Assembly (NCBI GenBank): GCA_949130495.1
Contig: OX422211.1
Coordinates: 339,455,504 to 339,519,503 of the forward strand
Direction: 5' to 3'
DNA from: Sambucus nigra
Lineage: Eukaryota > Streptophyta > Magnoliopsida > Dipsacales > Adoxaceae
DNA length: 64,000 nt
Under the pieces are notes generated by a model. It did not search any database, was not told where the DNA came from, and saw only the letters and a list, made by a program, of their open reading frames with translations. A program made the position numbers and the translations under genes. Shown one piece after another: positions 1 to 10,753 of the stretch. Within the stretch, counting starts at the first letter, position 1. Each line of letters starts with the position of its first letter.

Positions 1-238
1 CCCAGCTCTTCCCACCCACCGCCCCAGTGAAGCTTTGTTGGTTTATGTGTCAGTTTTTAGTTGTTTGACTTGGTCACATGGTTGTATGCTCTTTCCTTTT
101 ATTGTACCACATTCCTTATATATTAGCGTTCGCATTTTCTCCATTTGTTTGTTTTATTTATCACACTTCTTATTTTGCCTTATTTAGCTTTTAGTCCTTT
201 TTGCTTGAGGATAATGCAAAAGTCTAAGTTAGGGGGAA
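1..238 (+). mobile_element. 3' end of an Athila/Tat-like Ty3/gypsy element (internal tail and polypurine tract)
   Basis: The stretch ends in a TTGAGGATAATGC-type motif followed by a purine tract (AGTTAGGGGGAA) directly before TGACAAGTGCG. A TTGAGGA(C)AA...GGGGGAATG(A/T)TGATAAG-like arrangement is characteristic of the 3' end of plant Athila/Tat-lineage retrotransposons, where the polypurine tract primes plus-strand DNA synthesis. No open frame survives, so only the non-coding 3' tail is visible. The lineage is inferred from motif style, not from an alignment. Confidence 0.55.
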
Positions 239-1150
239 TGACAAGTGCGTATTTCTAAAACTTCACAAATTTTCAAAAATGCCCAGAAATTTCAAAAAAA
301 TAATAAAATCTTGAAAATCCAAAAATATTTTTGTTCAAAATATATAAAAATTAGAATTCAAAATTTTCAAAAATATCATTAAAAATCTGTTTAAAGTCTC
401 AAATTGTAAAATTCAAATTCACAAAGCTGAAATTGACCAAAGATGGAAATTGAGTGAACGTAGGCGACTTAATGAATAAATGTGGAGATTAACAACCCCG
501 GTGAGATTCGAGCCTTTCATCTTTGTAAAATTTATGAATCAATTCGAGTTAATTGTTAACTCAAAGTTATTTTCAGCATCTAAAAAGTCGTCGAAGATCT
601 CAATCCTTTCATTTTGATCGGTTATAGAAAATGTGTGTGATATTGCCTTGAAAAACGTGCCAAATAAATCTCTAAATTAAATTCATCTCGAAACGCATAT
701 GGTAACGCAATTAGTATTTTGGACAATGAAATAGGCCCTTATTTGTCACCCAAAAATTTTAGCCAGAAAAAGTAGCAAAAAAAAAAGTACCCCTTTCGTA
801 ACCCAAATTGAGCCAAATAAATTTTCGTCTTTCTACTTGTGTGCGCGAACTTGATTCCAATATATTTACTATTTATATCTCGCATATCGAGAGAAAATAT
901 CCACATTTCGAGTGATTCGTTTGTGAGAGCATTTTGTGTGATTTTGAAATCAAAATGAATTTTCGGATAAGTAACGTAATGGTTAATCGGTGGAAATTTG
1001 CGGTTAAATTTTCCAGCTTTGCACACACGCACTATGATTTGAGACTCTTGAACATGACTTGATGATGATATTTTTCTGGGAAAGTTTGAATTATACAATT
1101 TTAGCATATTTTGAAGTTTCTGTGAGTCGAATTTTGTGGGTATATTCTCT
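239..1150 (+). mobile_element. probable LTR of the Athila/Tat-like element, right end not found
   Basis: The sequence begins TGACAAGTGCG immediately after the polypurine tract, as an LTR should. It is AT-rich and non-coding, with runs of ANAATTTTCAAAAA-like sequence. The matching terminal CA cannot be placed. A CCCTAATAGGGTAACC stretch near 1178-1193 could still belong to the same LTR, so the right limit given here is arbitrary. A 122-residue minus-strand frame at 739-1107 has no recognisable domain and is not called a gene. Confidence 0.4.
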
Positions 1151-1637
1151 GCAAACCCTCACGAGACACAACTCACCCTAATAGGGTAACCTAGGGGTTT
1201 AAAGTCTTGTTACATACCAAATTATAAATGTTTTCCCCCCAAGTATTCTTAATGACTGGGATAGAAGGACTGGCGATGGATTAGACTTGTAGTTGCATTG
1301 GACGTAGAGAATTTCACTCCATTGATTCTAGTATAGGTTTTACTTCATCTTTTTATCATTTTATTTCATACTGGGATTTGTATGGGCATAATCCCAATGG
1401 TTTATTTATATGAGTTGTACTTAGCTTTACATTATGGACATTGTATGATGATTTAGTTTTTATTATTCATGAGTTGAATCAGTTTTATTCAGATGTATTA
1501 TTCATTGTGGATTTTGATATAAAATAAAGTAAATTTTCATTTCTTCAGTGCTGAGAATGGTATAAATTGTTGATAATCCCCATCTTCGGCGTATCGAGCC
1601 TTACCATCCTTTATGTGAGAAAATAGGAGTTGTTACA
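1151..1637 (+). mobile_element. 3' edge of a second gypsy-type LTR
   Basis: The stretch ends with TGTTACA at 1631-1637, followed after two bases by an initiator-tRNA-Met primer-binding site. This is the expected junction between the end of a 5' LTR and the internal region. The LTR start is not identified, so the left limit is only the point where the previous element can no longer be followed. Confidence 0.5.
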
Positions 1638-1639
1638 GT

Positions 1640-1651
1640 TGGTATCAGAGC
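1640..1651 (+). other. primer-binding site for initiator tRNA-Met
   Basis: TGGTATCAGAGC is present, followed by ACGG. It is complementary to the 3' end of plant initiator tRNA-Met and lies two bases after the LTR end at 1637. This orients the element on the plus strand. Confidence 0.8.
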
Positions 1652-2445
1652 ACGGTTTTAGTGTCCTTAGGATCTGTGTTTGAGCTTGTCACGTTCTAAG
1701 TTGCGTCCTTTATTTAGAGCCTTGTGATTAGGAATCATTGTATTCTTTTCGATTAGTTACTACCCATTTGGGAAAAGGGTTAATTTGTAAGAGAGAGCCA
1801 TAGAGACCTTCGTGTGGGTTACTTTCTCAAATTGCGAGAATTTGGGCAATATGGTGAATAGTAAAATAAAGGAAGACATTTAGAAAACTTGAGGATATTG
1901 TAATGTACACTAATACATCAGAAAAAGTTAGTTCGTGCAAACTATGACCTACAACGAGATTTGGGCATCGAATTATAGATAAAATTATTGGGGAAAAAGA
2001 AATTTGTGATAGTATCCGTGGTAAATAAGGTGTTTTCCCTACTTTAGAGTATATGGGATACGTTTGATTTGATATTGGGACTTTGTGTTCGCTTGGGTTT
2101 TATTAATACCTTGGAAAGGATAGATTTGGGGGAATATTGTACATTTACCGCCGTGGGTGAGGAGGAATATTGTTTCGTTGGTGTATGGATACACAGACAT
2201 GTATACTGGGAGACTTACTGTAAGGACACAAGTCTCCGATTAAGTCATAAAGTAGTGTTGGCTCAATTCTGGACAAAAATATTTGAGTCATAGGATAGTG
2301 TTCAAGTGTATCCATCCAAACCTATGACATGTTAGTTGAAGACGTAGCAGCCAAGATTATAAAGCTTCATCATATGCCGGGTTTTCATGTGCCTCGTTTC
2401 ACGTCGTCAACATCATATTCCATACTCTCCAAAAGGTTTGAATGA

Positions 2446-2448
<3 letters not shown>
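1652..2448 (+). mobile_element. degenerate internal region downstream of the primer-binding site
   Basis: This lies where a 5' leader and gag would be expected, but no frame longer than 74 codons (2069-2293) is present and I recognise no gag, zinc knuckle or protease motif. It reads as a decayed or truncated retrotransposon body ending at the dinucleotide tract. Confidence 0.35.

Positions 2449-2519
<71 letters not shown>
2449..2519. repeat. (TA)n microsatellite
   Basis: About 35 uninterrupted TA dinucleotides. Length is probably polymorphic, and the tract is self-complementary, so assembly length may be inexact. Confidence 0.97.
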
Positions 2520-2521
<2 letters not shown>

Positions 2522-3240
2522 ATGACTTGGAATAATTTTATAAAGGGTGTAATTTTATTTTAAACTAATGTTTATTTAAAGGTTTCTGGGCTTAAAATCA
2601 AAATATAAAGAATTTGGGACTTCATTCGATATTGTCGTTCGAACGAGTTTGCCAACAAATTTTTCCCATTGGACTCTAGAACTTCGTTAGAATGGTTGTT
2701 CGAACGAGACTTTGTTCGAACAGAAATCTCGTTCTAACGAGATTTCCGGCGGAAAATTTTTTGGGTAGTTTTTGGCAGTTTTCTCCACTACTCCACTCTT
2801 TTGTTCCCTCTAATTTTTCCAGAATTACTTATGTGCGGGAACCAACTGTTTGTAACCAACTTTTTCATATTCTTCCATATCCTAAAGAGATTTTTTTAGA
2901 GTTTAATTTTTCCATGAAAAGGTTCAAGTTTTGAGTGTTTTGTTCTCCAAGAAAATTATCCTTAAACACTTTTGGTTTACACCCGTAATAGTTTATTCCA
3001 AGTTTTAATATATATATCCCTGCTTGGAGTGTTTGGCACCGGGTTTTTCTCAACACCTCAAAAAAGAGAAGTTTGGGTTTACTTCTACATCCCACAAAGA
3101 AGAAGTTGATTTGTTGTGACATACACACTTGGAGAAAGGCTCCTTGTTCGGGTGACGGTGAGCACGAAAAGTACGATCGGTGGATTTCGAGACCGCGATG
3201 AACCTCCGTGGTTATTCGATAGGCAGAGTGAGAAAATCCT
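2520..3240 (+). mobile_element. LTR-like remnant, non-coding
   Basis: It contains TTCGTTAGAA / GTTCGAACGAG palindromic motifs (2635-2745), a pyrimidine-rich run, and a late segment near 3140-3200 (GGTGAGCACGAAAAGTACG, TGGATTTCGAGACCGCGATG). That texture resembles the U3 to U5 progression of a gypsy LTR. No terminal TG/CA pair or target duplication could be fixed. Overlapping 80- and 87-residue frames on opposite strands (2692-2934 and 2865-3128) are unsupported. Confidence 0.3.
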
Positions 3241-4142
3241 CTTAAGATAATACCGGGTGGCCAGCCCTATACTACATTAAATTAGGTATCTCGATGGCTC
3301 AGTCTCAACATCAACTAACAATACTAAATAATATAAGGCTAACTACTCGAAACTATTAAAAACGGATGCCAAAATTTAAATAAAATATGCAACAGACAAC
3401 AAACCAACACTATCAGCTACTAACAAAGGTAGAATGCACAAGTATGATGATGAAAGAAAGTGATAGTATAACTTGAAATGAGTACCTACAAGAAAATATA
3501 CCCGAATAAGCTGTCGGGTCACAGATAGTACAACAACCATAAAGAAGAGATATAAGCAGCTACAAATAAACCTTGAGTGTAAACCCGATATACAACATGA
3601 ATCCTATCTAGATTTACAAGGAGATAGGAAGCGACTACAATCTAAGTCCCAGAACTGTCAGCACCTGTTACGGCTTTGAGACTCTAGATAGAAGGGCATC
3701 CGGCATCCAGGCGATAGGACACCTGTAGTAATATATATGGCAGGAGAGAAATATAAACGGGTCAGAGCCCGAGTTGTAAAAATATTTAGCAAGTGTGTTA
3801 ACCGTGCATAATAAATACAAATGCACTTATTTCATAATTAAAGTGGAGTCGCACTCTCATGAAACCCCAACTCACCTCTCATCTAACATCGCGCACCTAT
3901 TCGCGTCCTGGAATCTTAAGTATGCTACCCCACCCGTAAGGACCACCTATCTTTTAACAATACCCGGGAATCCTTCCCATTCTAATCACACTTAATTATT
4001 ATTTTTTTTTACACACATATGCCATACTAGGCTTTATTGATTCCAATTTATAACTTAATCAGTTGCCCATGTTATTACTTCACATATTAACATTAAACTT
4101 CAAATTAAGAGTTTATTCTCTGAATAACAGGCACAATTTAAT
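3241..4142. other. intergenic or decayed repeat sequence, nothing identified
   Basis: AT-rich sequence with short frames only (for example 66 codons at 3795-3995). It could be the distal part of the minus-strand LTR that starts at 5226, but no TGTAACA-type end or primer-binding site was found here. Confidence 0.3.
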
Positions 4143-4485
4143 AAGGACAAAACTTCTCTCTATCTCAACATTGCACTGCGTTTCGTACGTGGGGCGTCTC
4201 GCAAAGCGAAATCCAAACAAGGAACCCTCCCGATACACTACTCCTTGACAATGTCGATCCCAGAGATCCATTATGTATGAACACACAATTTTAGTACTAC
4301 TGCTACATACAAGTACAAAGGACAGAACTTCTCACTACTCTCAACATTGCACTGCATTTCGTGCGTGGGGCGTCTTGCAAAGCGAAATCCAAATAAGGAA
4401 CCCCCCCGATACACTACTCCTTGACAATGTCGATTGTAAGGATCCATAATGTCATCTACACCATACTACTGATACATACAAGTAC
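4143..4485. repeat. tandem duplication, two copies of about 170 bp
   Basis: Copy 1 spans about 4143-4316 and copy 2 about 4318-4485. Both contain CTCAACATTGCACTGC (4164 and 4340, offset 176), then GTGGGGCGTCT, GCAAAGCGAAATCCAAA, CGATACACTACTCC and TTGACAATGTCGAT. They end in CATACAAGTAC (offset 169 after small indels). The copies are similar but clearly diverged. Confidence 0.85.
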
Positions 4486-5226
4486 CTTGAAGGTCTCTTC
4501 TTCTTCACAAAAATCCATGAATTCTAAACCCTAAAATTTCATTTCTAACCCCTAAACCTTCATCATATCATGATTCTAAGACAATAAATCAACCCAAAGT
4601 TGACCCCAAACATTTCTACACCATCAAACCCATATATAAACATCAATATCAAGATTTAATCTTCAAAATCTAGGTTTTTCTATTAATACCCAAAATTCAA
4701 TTCTTTTACCCATAAATTATGAAGTGAAATACACAAATGAAATATTTAGCAAGATTAAACACTTGCCTCAGTATTGTAGAGGTTGGATCATCCCCGAGAT
4801 CGCGTTTGGGCCGGAAATCTCCAAGTTTTCCCTTCTCTCTCTCTCTTCCTTTCTTCTTCTTTCTTTCTTTCTTTCTTTTTCTCTCTTTCTCTAAAAGAGA
4901 TGGTCTGGATCCGTAAGCCCTTAAATCCCTTAAAATAATAAACCCAGTTTTAAATGGTAATACACACTTTAAATGACTCGTTTACTCCAATTCGAGTCAA
5001 ACTAACTTAAAAATATTCCGAAACCGAAATAAAACCCAATGATAGTCATTTTGACTACCTCAACCCATCCGAAATCAATGGCGCATTCAGAACTATAATC
5101 CGACATACTTTAAAACGTCCTCAATTTTTGGACTTCAATTTCTAAATTTTAAAATTCTCCAATTTAAATATATTTTATTTCTCCCAAAAATTTAATTTCT
5201 CAATCCTAAAGTCACGGGTTGTTACA
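4486..5226 (-). mobile_element. minus-strand gypsy-type LTR, start (TGTAACAACCCG) at 5226
   Basis: Read on the minus strand, a purine tract (AAGGGGGAAG) directly precedes TGTAACAACCCG, the same layout as the array LTR. The LTR runs leftward from 5226, includes a GA-rich tract (minus strand of 4827-4892), and probably continues into the duplicated segment at 4143-4485. Its end is not located. It shares orientation and terminal bases with the array element but is otherwise clearly different sequence. Confidence 0.6.
4827..4892. repeat. pyrimidine-rich (TC/TTTC)n tract
   Basis: CT and CTTT repeats on the plus strand, GA-rich on the minus strand. Inside a minus-strand LTR this position fits a GA-rich leader, but it may be simple-sequence expansion only. 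Confidence 0.85.
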
Positions 5227-5237
5227 TACTTCCCCCT
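5227..5237 (-). other. polypurine tract of the flanking minus-strand element
   Basis: The plus strand reads TACTTCCCCCT, which is a purine run on the minus strand ending one base-step before the LTR start at 5226. Adjacent minus-strand sequence (AAATTTCGTGGATACAATTTT) looks like the decayed end of a pol gene. Confidence 0.55.
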
Positions 5238-5732
5238 TACAAAAATTGTATCCACGAAATTTAGGTTATGCCTAGGACTTCGAATCTCATTTAGTCCTTA
5301 CATATACCCTCTAGGTCACTATACCCATCTCAACCAGTTCTCATATTGAACCATATAAATTTTAGAATCAAAGTAGCTACCCAGGGCGCCCATACACCCC
5401 GTACCCGAGCTCACCTAGTACAATAATAACTCGGCTCCCCTAGCCTCAAATCGTAATATAACTCACAACAAATTAATTTATAACAATATATTAAGTATAT
5501 ATATAAAAGTTTGAAATTCCCAACGGTTGAACTCTTCCCATTTCCTGACACTAGCTACCTTCATGCGGGGGAGGTCTCGCAAGTGAAATCCAAACACGGA
5601 ACCCTCCCAACACACTACTGTGTATCTATGTTGGGGATTGAGATCAGTTTACCCAGGGTTAAGTTTTTATAAAAGATTTTCACATTAGATATTACCCTAA
5701 GGCCAATATAACAATATAATATAAAATAATTC
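5238..5732. other. decayed element body and left flank of the array
   Basis: No gene is visible. The first part may be the relic 3' end of pol of the element whose LTR starts at 5226. At 5561-5622 there is a third, more diverged copy of the core found twice in 4143-4485 (GGTCTCGCAAGTGAAATCC, ACGGAACCCTCCCAACACAC). The last bases before the array are AATTC. Confidence 0.4.
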
Positions 5733-6753
5733 TGTAACACCCCGTCCGCCCGGGAAGAGCGAGCGGGGCGCTACTCATTGATAAAACTAAACTAATCAAC
5801 AAATAACAAGGTATAGAGCATCTAAATCCCACAATAAAACAAGAAACCACTATTCTCGTCTTCAAATTAATACAACAAATCTCTCGAAATAATTACAACA
5901 ATCCAACTATCTCGAAAATAAAATAAATCTCCAAATGCTCTATACATCAAAATAAATACAAGTCTTCTCATCTCTTGAATTAAAAATTCTTCCCAAATAA
6001 TCCTCGCTAAAATCATCCCAATTGGTCCATAGCACTCAAATCCGTGCTCACCTGCTAACTAAGAAAAAGATGGGGAAGTACACAATACGACAGGAATATG
6101 CTCAACAAAGATGTTAGCGATGAATAAAGCGCAACAATACGACTACAAATACTCAAATCAAATAATGCAAATCTCAATAGTATTTTATCAATAAATTTCT
6201 CAACAACACATTAACCGGAGTCACTAGGCCTCACCATACCGCGCCATACTTTATCAAGTAGCCGAAAAAGGAGTCTTGACAGGTGCCCAACATCAGTGCC
6301 ATATTAAAATCTCATGACAGCGTGCTCAAAACAACATGAATAATACCTTATGAATGAAAATAATTCCAAGAAATATTTTTCCAGATTTCCAAGAATTTAA
6401 CAATTCAAAATATGAGGTCAATTAACAAGAATTCAACGGAATAAACACTCGCGAGATTTCAGGAGCATATTGTGTAAAATCCCATACCTTAAACAACCAA
6501 AAAGAACCAACATGAATCATCGCATAATTCAACCTCAAAATCTAATCACACCGTCACGTTCTTCTCGCGAAAATAATCAAATCTCGTTCTAGCCCAAACT
6601 CGAGAAAACACCAAATAAGCCTTCTAATATAAGGTTGAAATCTTGAATAACTTTAGGGTTATGGTTTGTATATGAAAGGGAGTAATTTTGGAGAGGTCTT
6701 CTGGTTGAAAAGTTTGAGAAAAAGTGATTTGAAAGACAAGCCACGAATTAGTT

Positions 6754-6763
6754 GATATATAAA
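6754..6763 (-). promoter_or_regulatory. TATA-like box in LTR of unit 1
   Basis: The minus strand reads TTTATATATC, 413 bp inside the LTR start. The same site is present in all 35 units seen (57121-57130 in unit 31). Position and sequence fit a plant RNA polymerase II LTR promoter. Start of transcription would be around 30 bp to the left; activity is unknown. Confidence 0.6.
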
Positions 6764-6947
6764 GGATTAAATGTTTGATTAAGAAAAGAGTTCTAATCAG
6801 ATACAAACACTAAAAATTTTATTCTGGACAATCGGACCGTTGGAATCGCTTGAAATTTTAGTATACTGAAGCGAACGGCGAGACAGGACTTCTCACAAAA
6901 ATTTAGCTTGATCGGACGGTCGAATTTCTAAAAATATAATTTTTACT

Positions 6948-7001
6948 AGAGAGTTTTATGTTTTGAGGACTCTTAGAGAGTTTTATGTTTTTAGGAGTCT
7001 T
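6948..7001. repeat. two 27-bp direct repeats in U3 of the LTR
   Basis: Copies at 6948-6974 and 6975-7001 both begin AGAGAGTTTTATG and end in ACTCTT or AGTCTT. In unit 31 they are at 57315-57341 and 57342-57368. Short tandem repeats in U3 are a common place for enhancer-like elements. Unit 5 has lost 16 bp of the second copy. Confidence 0.85.
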
Positions 7002-7176
7002 CTAAATAATAAAAATTCAATTAAAGCTCCATTTTAATTCCAATTCCGAAACCGTTTGAAACTCTCGCCTTTAAAAATAAAATCAAACATATTTGAGGAA
7101 TAAAAATAATTTTATCTCAAAATTTATTTTTCCTCTTTATTTCGAAAATACCCCCAAAATTACGCGGGTTGTTACA

Positions 7177-7420
7177 CTTCCCCACTAACAATGGAATTTC
7201 GCCCTCGAAATTCGCCGAATACCTAACTCTAAAAAATCAGGCCAATAATCTCCAAAAATAATCTCGTCGCCAAAAAATAATTTCCTCACATCTAATCTAG
7301 AGGCCTAACGCAAAACAATTCTCTAAAAATTTCTATCTCCAAATTCGCGCCACAAAAACGCAACAGACCCAAAAACCCAAGACCCGAGGGTGGTCGTATA
7401 CCTAAGTTCTGATACCATTC
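7177..7420 (-). mobile_element. internal domain of the element, unit 1 (244 bp)
   Basis: On the minus strand it opens with the spacer GAA and the primer-binding site at 7406-7417 (here TGGTATCAGAAC, one base off the canonical site). It ends with the polypurine tract at 7177-7187. Nothing else is encoded apart from a relic resembling the tail of a gypsy pol reading frame just before the polypurine tract. The element is therefore non-autonomous. Confidence 0.85.
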
Positions 7421-9066
7421 TGTAACACCCCGCCCGCCCGGGGAGAGCGAACGGAGCGCTACTATTGATAAAACTAAGCTAATCCACAAATAACAAGGTA
7501 TAGAGCATCTAAATCCCACAATAAAACAAGAAACCACTATTCTCATCTTCAAATTAATACAACAAATCTCTCGAAATAATTACAACAATCCAACTATCTC
7601 GAAAATAAAATAAATCTCCAAATGCTCTATACATCAAAATAAATACAAGTCTTCTCATCTCTTGTATTAAAAATTCTTCCCAAATAATCCTCGCTAAAAT
7701 CATCCCAATTGGTCCATAGCACTCAAATCCGTGCTCACCTCCCAACTAAGAAAAAGATGGGGAAGTACACAATACGACATGAATATGCTCAACAAAGATG
7801 TTAGCGATGAACAAAGCGCAACAATACGACTACGAATACTCAAATCAAATAATGCAAATCTCAATAAATTTCTCAACAACACATTAACCGGAGTCACCAA
7901 GCCTCACCATACCGCGTCATACTTTATCAAGTAGTCGGAAAAGGAGTCTTGGCAGGTGCCCAACATCAGTGCCATATTAAAATCTCATGACAGCGTGCTC
8001 AAAACAACATGAATAATACCTCATGAATGAAAATAATTCCAACAATTATTTTTCCAGATTTCCAAGAATTTAACAATTCAAAATATGAGGTCAATTAACA
8101 AGAATTCAACGGAATAAACACTCGCGGGATTTCAGGAGCATATTGTGTAAAATCCCATACCTTAAACAACCAAAAAGAACCAACATGAATCATCGCATAA
8201 TTCAACCTCAAAATCTAATCACACCATCACATTCTTCTCGCGAAAATAATCAAATCTCGTTCTAGCCCAAACTCGAGAAAACACCAAATAAGCCTTCTAA
8301 TATAAGGTTGAAATCTTGAATAACTTTAGGGTTATGGTTTGTATATGAAAGGGAGTAATTTTGGAGAGGTCTTCTGGTTGAAAAGTTTGAGAAAAAGTGA
8401 TTTGAAAGACAAGCCACGAATTAGTTGATATATAAAGGATTAAGTGTTTGATTAAGAAAAGAGTTCTAATCAGATACAAATACTAAAAATTTTATTCTGG
8501 ACAATCGGACCGTTGGAATCGCTTGAAATTTTAGTATATTGTAGCGAACGGCGAGACAGGACTTCTCACAAAAATTTAGCTTGATCGGACGGTCGGATTT
8601 CTAAAAATATAATTTTTACTAGAGAGTTTTATGTTTTGAGGACTCTTAGAGAGTTTTATGTTTTGAGGAGGGCTCCATTTTAATTCCAATTCCGAAACCG
8701 TTTGAAACTCTCGCCTTTAAAAATAAAATCAAACATATTTGAGGAATAAAAATAATTTTATCTCAAAATTTATTTTTCCTCTTTATTTCGAAAATACCCC
8801 CAAAATTACGCGGGTTGTTACACTTCCCCACTAACAATAGAATTTCGCCCTCGAAATACGCCGAATACCTAACTCTCAAAAATCAGCCCAACAATCTCAA
8901 AAAATAATCTCGTCACCAAAAAATAATTTCCTCACATCTAATCTAGAGGCCTAACGCAAAACAATTCTCTAAAAATTTCTATCTCCAAATTCGCGCCACA
9001 AAAACGCAACAGACCCAAAAACCCAAGACCCGAGGGTGGTCATTTACCTAAGCTCTGATACCATTC
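7421..9066 (-). repeat. unit 2 (1646 bp), edge type, alpha, del
   Basis: The shortest unit. It lacks 14 bp near 7867 between CAATA direct repeats and about 28 bp near 8670 (GAGGAGGGCTCC). Its first bases retain the GCGCTACTATTGAT variant shared with unit 1. Confidence 0.95.
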
Positions 9067-10753
9067 TATAACACCCCGCCCGTCCGGGGAGAGCGAACGG
9101 AGCGTTACTATCGATAAAACTAAACTAATCCACAAATAACAAGGTATAGAGCATCTAAATCCCACAATAAAATAAGAAACCACTATTCTCATCTTCAAAT
9201 TAATACAACAAATCTCTCGAAATAATTACAACAATCCAACTATCTCGAAAATAAAATAAATCTCCAAATGCTCTATACATCAAAATAAATACAAGTCTTC
9301 TCATCTCTTGTATTAAAAATTCTTTCCAAATAATCCCCGCTAAAATCATCCCAATTGGTCCATAGCACTCAAATCTGTGCTCACTTGCCAACTAAGAAAA
9401 AGATGGGGAAGTACACAATAAGACATGAATATGCTCAACAAAGATGTTAGCGATGAACAAATCGCAACAATACGGCTACGAATACTCAAATCAAATAATG
9501 CAAATCTCAATAGCATTTTATCAATAAATTTCTCAACAACACATTAACCGGAGTCACCAGGCCTCACCATACCGCGCCATACTTTATCAAGTAGCCGGAA
9601 AAGGAGTCTTGGCAGGTGCCCAACATCAGTGCCATATTAAAATCTCATGACAGCGTGCTCAAAACAACATGAATAATACCTCATGAATGAAAATAATTCC
9701 AACAATTATTTTTCCAGATTTCCAAGAATTTAACAATTCAAAATATGAGTTCAATTAACAAGAATTCAATGGAATAAACACTCGCGAGATTTCAGGAGCA
9801 TATTGTGTAAAATCCCATACCTTAAACCACCAAAAAGAACCAACATGAATCATCGCATAATTCAACCTCAAAATCTAATCACACCATCACGTTCTTCTCG
9901 CGAAAATAATCAAATCTCGTTCTAGCCCAAACTCGAGAAAACACCAAATAAGCCTTCTAATATAAGGTTGAAATCTTGAATAACTTTAGGGTTATGGTTT
10001 GTATATGAAAGGGAGTAATTTTGGAGAGGTCTTCTGGTTGAAAAGTTTGAGAAAAAGTGATTTGAAAGACAAGCCACGAATTAGTTGATATATAAAGGAT
10101 TAAGTGTTTGATTAAGAAAAGAGTTCTAATCAGATACAAACACTAAAAATTTTATTCTGGACAATCGGACCGTTGGAAGCACTTCAAATTTTAGTATGTT
10201 GTAGCGAACGGCGAGACAGGACTTCTCACAAAAAATTAGCTTGATCGGACGGTCGGATTTCTAAAAATATAATTTTTACTAGAGAGTTTTATGTTTTGAG
10301 GACTCTTAGAGAGTTTTATGTTTTGAGGAGTCTTCTAAATAATAAAAATTCAATTAAAGCTCCATTTTAATTCCAATTCCGAAACCGTTTGAAACTCTCG
10401 CCTTTAAAAATAAATTCAAACATATCTGAGGAATAAAAATAATTTTATCTAAAAATTTATTTTTCCTCTTTATTTCGAAAATACCCCCAAAATTACGCGG
10501 GTTGTTACACTTCCCCACTAACAATGGAATTTCGCCCTCGAAATTCGCAGAATACCTAACTCTCAAAAATCAGCCCAACAATCTCCAAAAATAATCTCGT
10601 CACCAAAAAATAATTTCCTCACATCTAATCTAGAGGTCTAACGCAAAACAATTCTCTAAAAATTTATATCTCCAAATTCGCGCCACAAAAACGCAACAGA
10701 CCCAAAAACCCAAGACCTGAGGGTGGTCATATACCTAAGCTCTGATACCATTC
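9067..10753 (-). repeat. unit 3 (1687 bp), A, alpha
   Basis: Begins TATAACACCCC instead of TGTAACACCCC. It carries A-type markers (CAATAAGACATG, AAATCGCAACAATACGGC). Its first part is nearly identical to that of unit 5 at an offset of 3348 bp. Confidence 0.95.

Larger units (their letters stand above)
5733..7176 (-). mobile_element. array LTR, leftmost copy (1444 bp)
   Basis: The termini on the minus strand are TGTAACAACCCGCG at 7176 and GGGGTGTTACA at 5733, forming short inverted ends with the TG...CA rule. Length is 1444 bp, the same as in unit 31 (56100-57543). The region upstream of the TATA-like box is about 413 bp and the rest about 1.03 kb. No coding capacity was found. Confidence 0.9.
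5733..7420 (-). repeat. unit 1 (1688 bp), left-edge type, alpha
   Basis: The most divergent unit. It has GGGAAGAGCGAGCGGGGCGC in its first bases and CTACTCATTGAT where others have CTATCGAT. Its second part is alpha type (CTGGACAATCGGACC). It starts exactly at an LTR end. Confidence 0.95.

Noticed and set aside
739..1107. 122-codon minus-strand frame in the left flank
   Set aside because: The longest frame in the window, but of low complexity, inside a probable LTR, without recognisable domain or supporting context.
6624..6806. 60-codon minus-strand frame, repeated at the same place in all alpha units (72 codons in beta units, e.g. 11609-11827)
   Set aside because: It recurs only because the units are near-identical. 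It starts upstream of and runs across the TATA-like box, changes its C-terminal half by frameshift between alpha and beta units, and resembles no known domain.
7292..7552. 86-codon minus-strand frame at the unit 1/2 border, and the 66/67-codon frames at 7700-7934
   Set aside because: They exist only through private changes or the 14-bp deletion at the array edge and are broken in all other units.
9200..9391. 63-codon minus-strand frame in A and B units
   Set aside because: Absent in the many C units because of ordinary substitutions. It lies inside the LTR, with no domain and no sign of coding constraint.
10354..10566. 70-codon frame across the internal/LTR junction
   Set aside because: It spans the polypurine tract and LTR start, which a real pol frame would not continue through for 40 codons. 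Kept only as a possible relic of a pol end.
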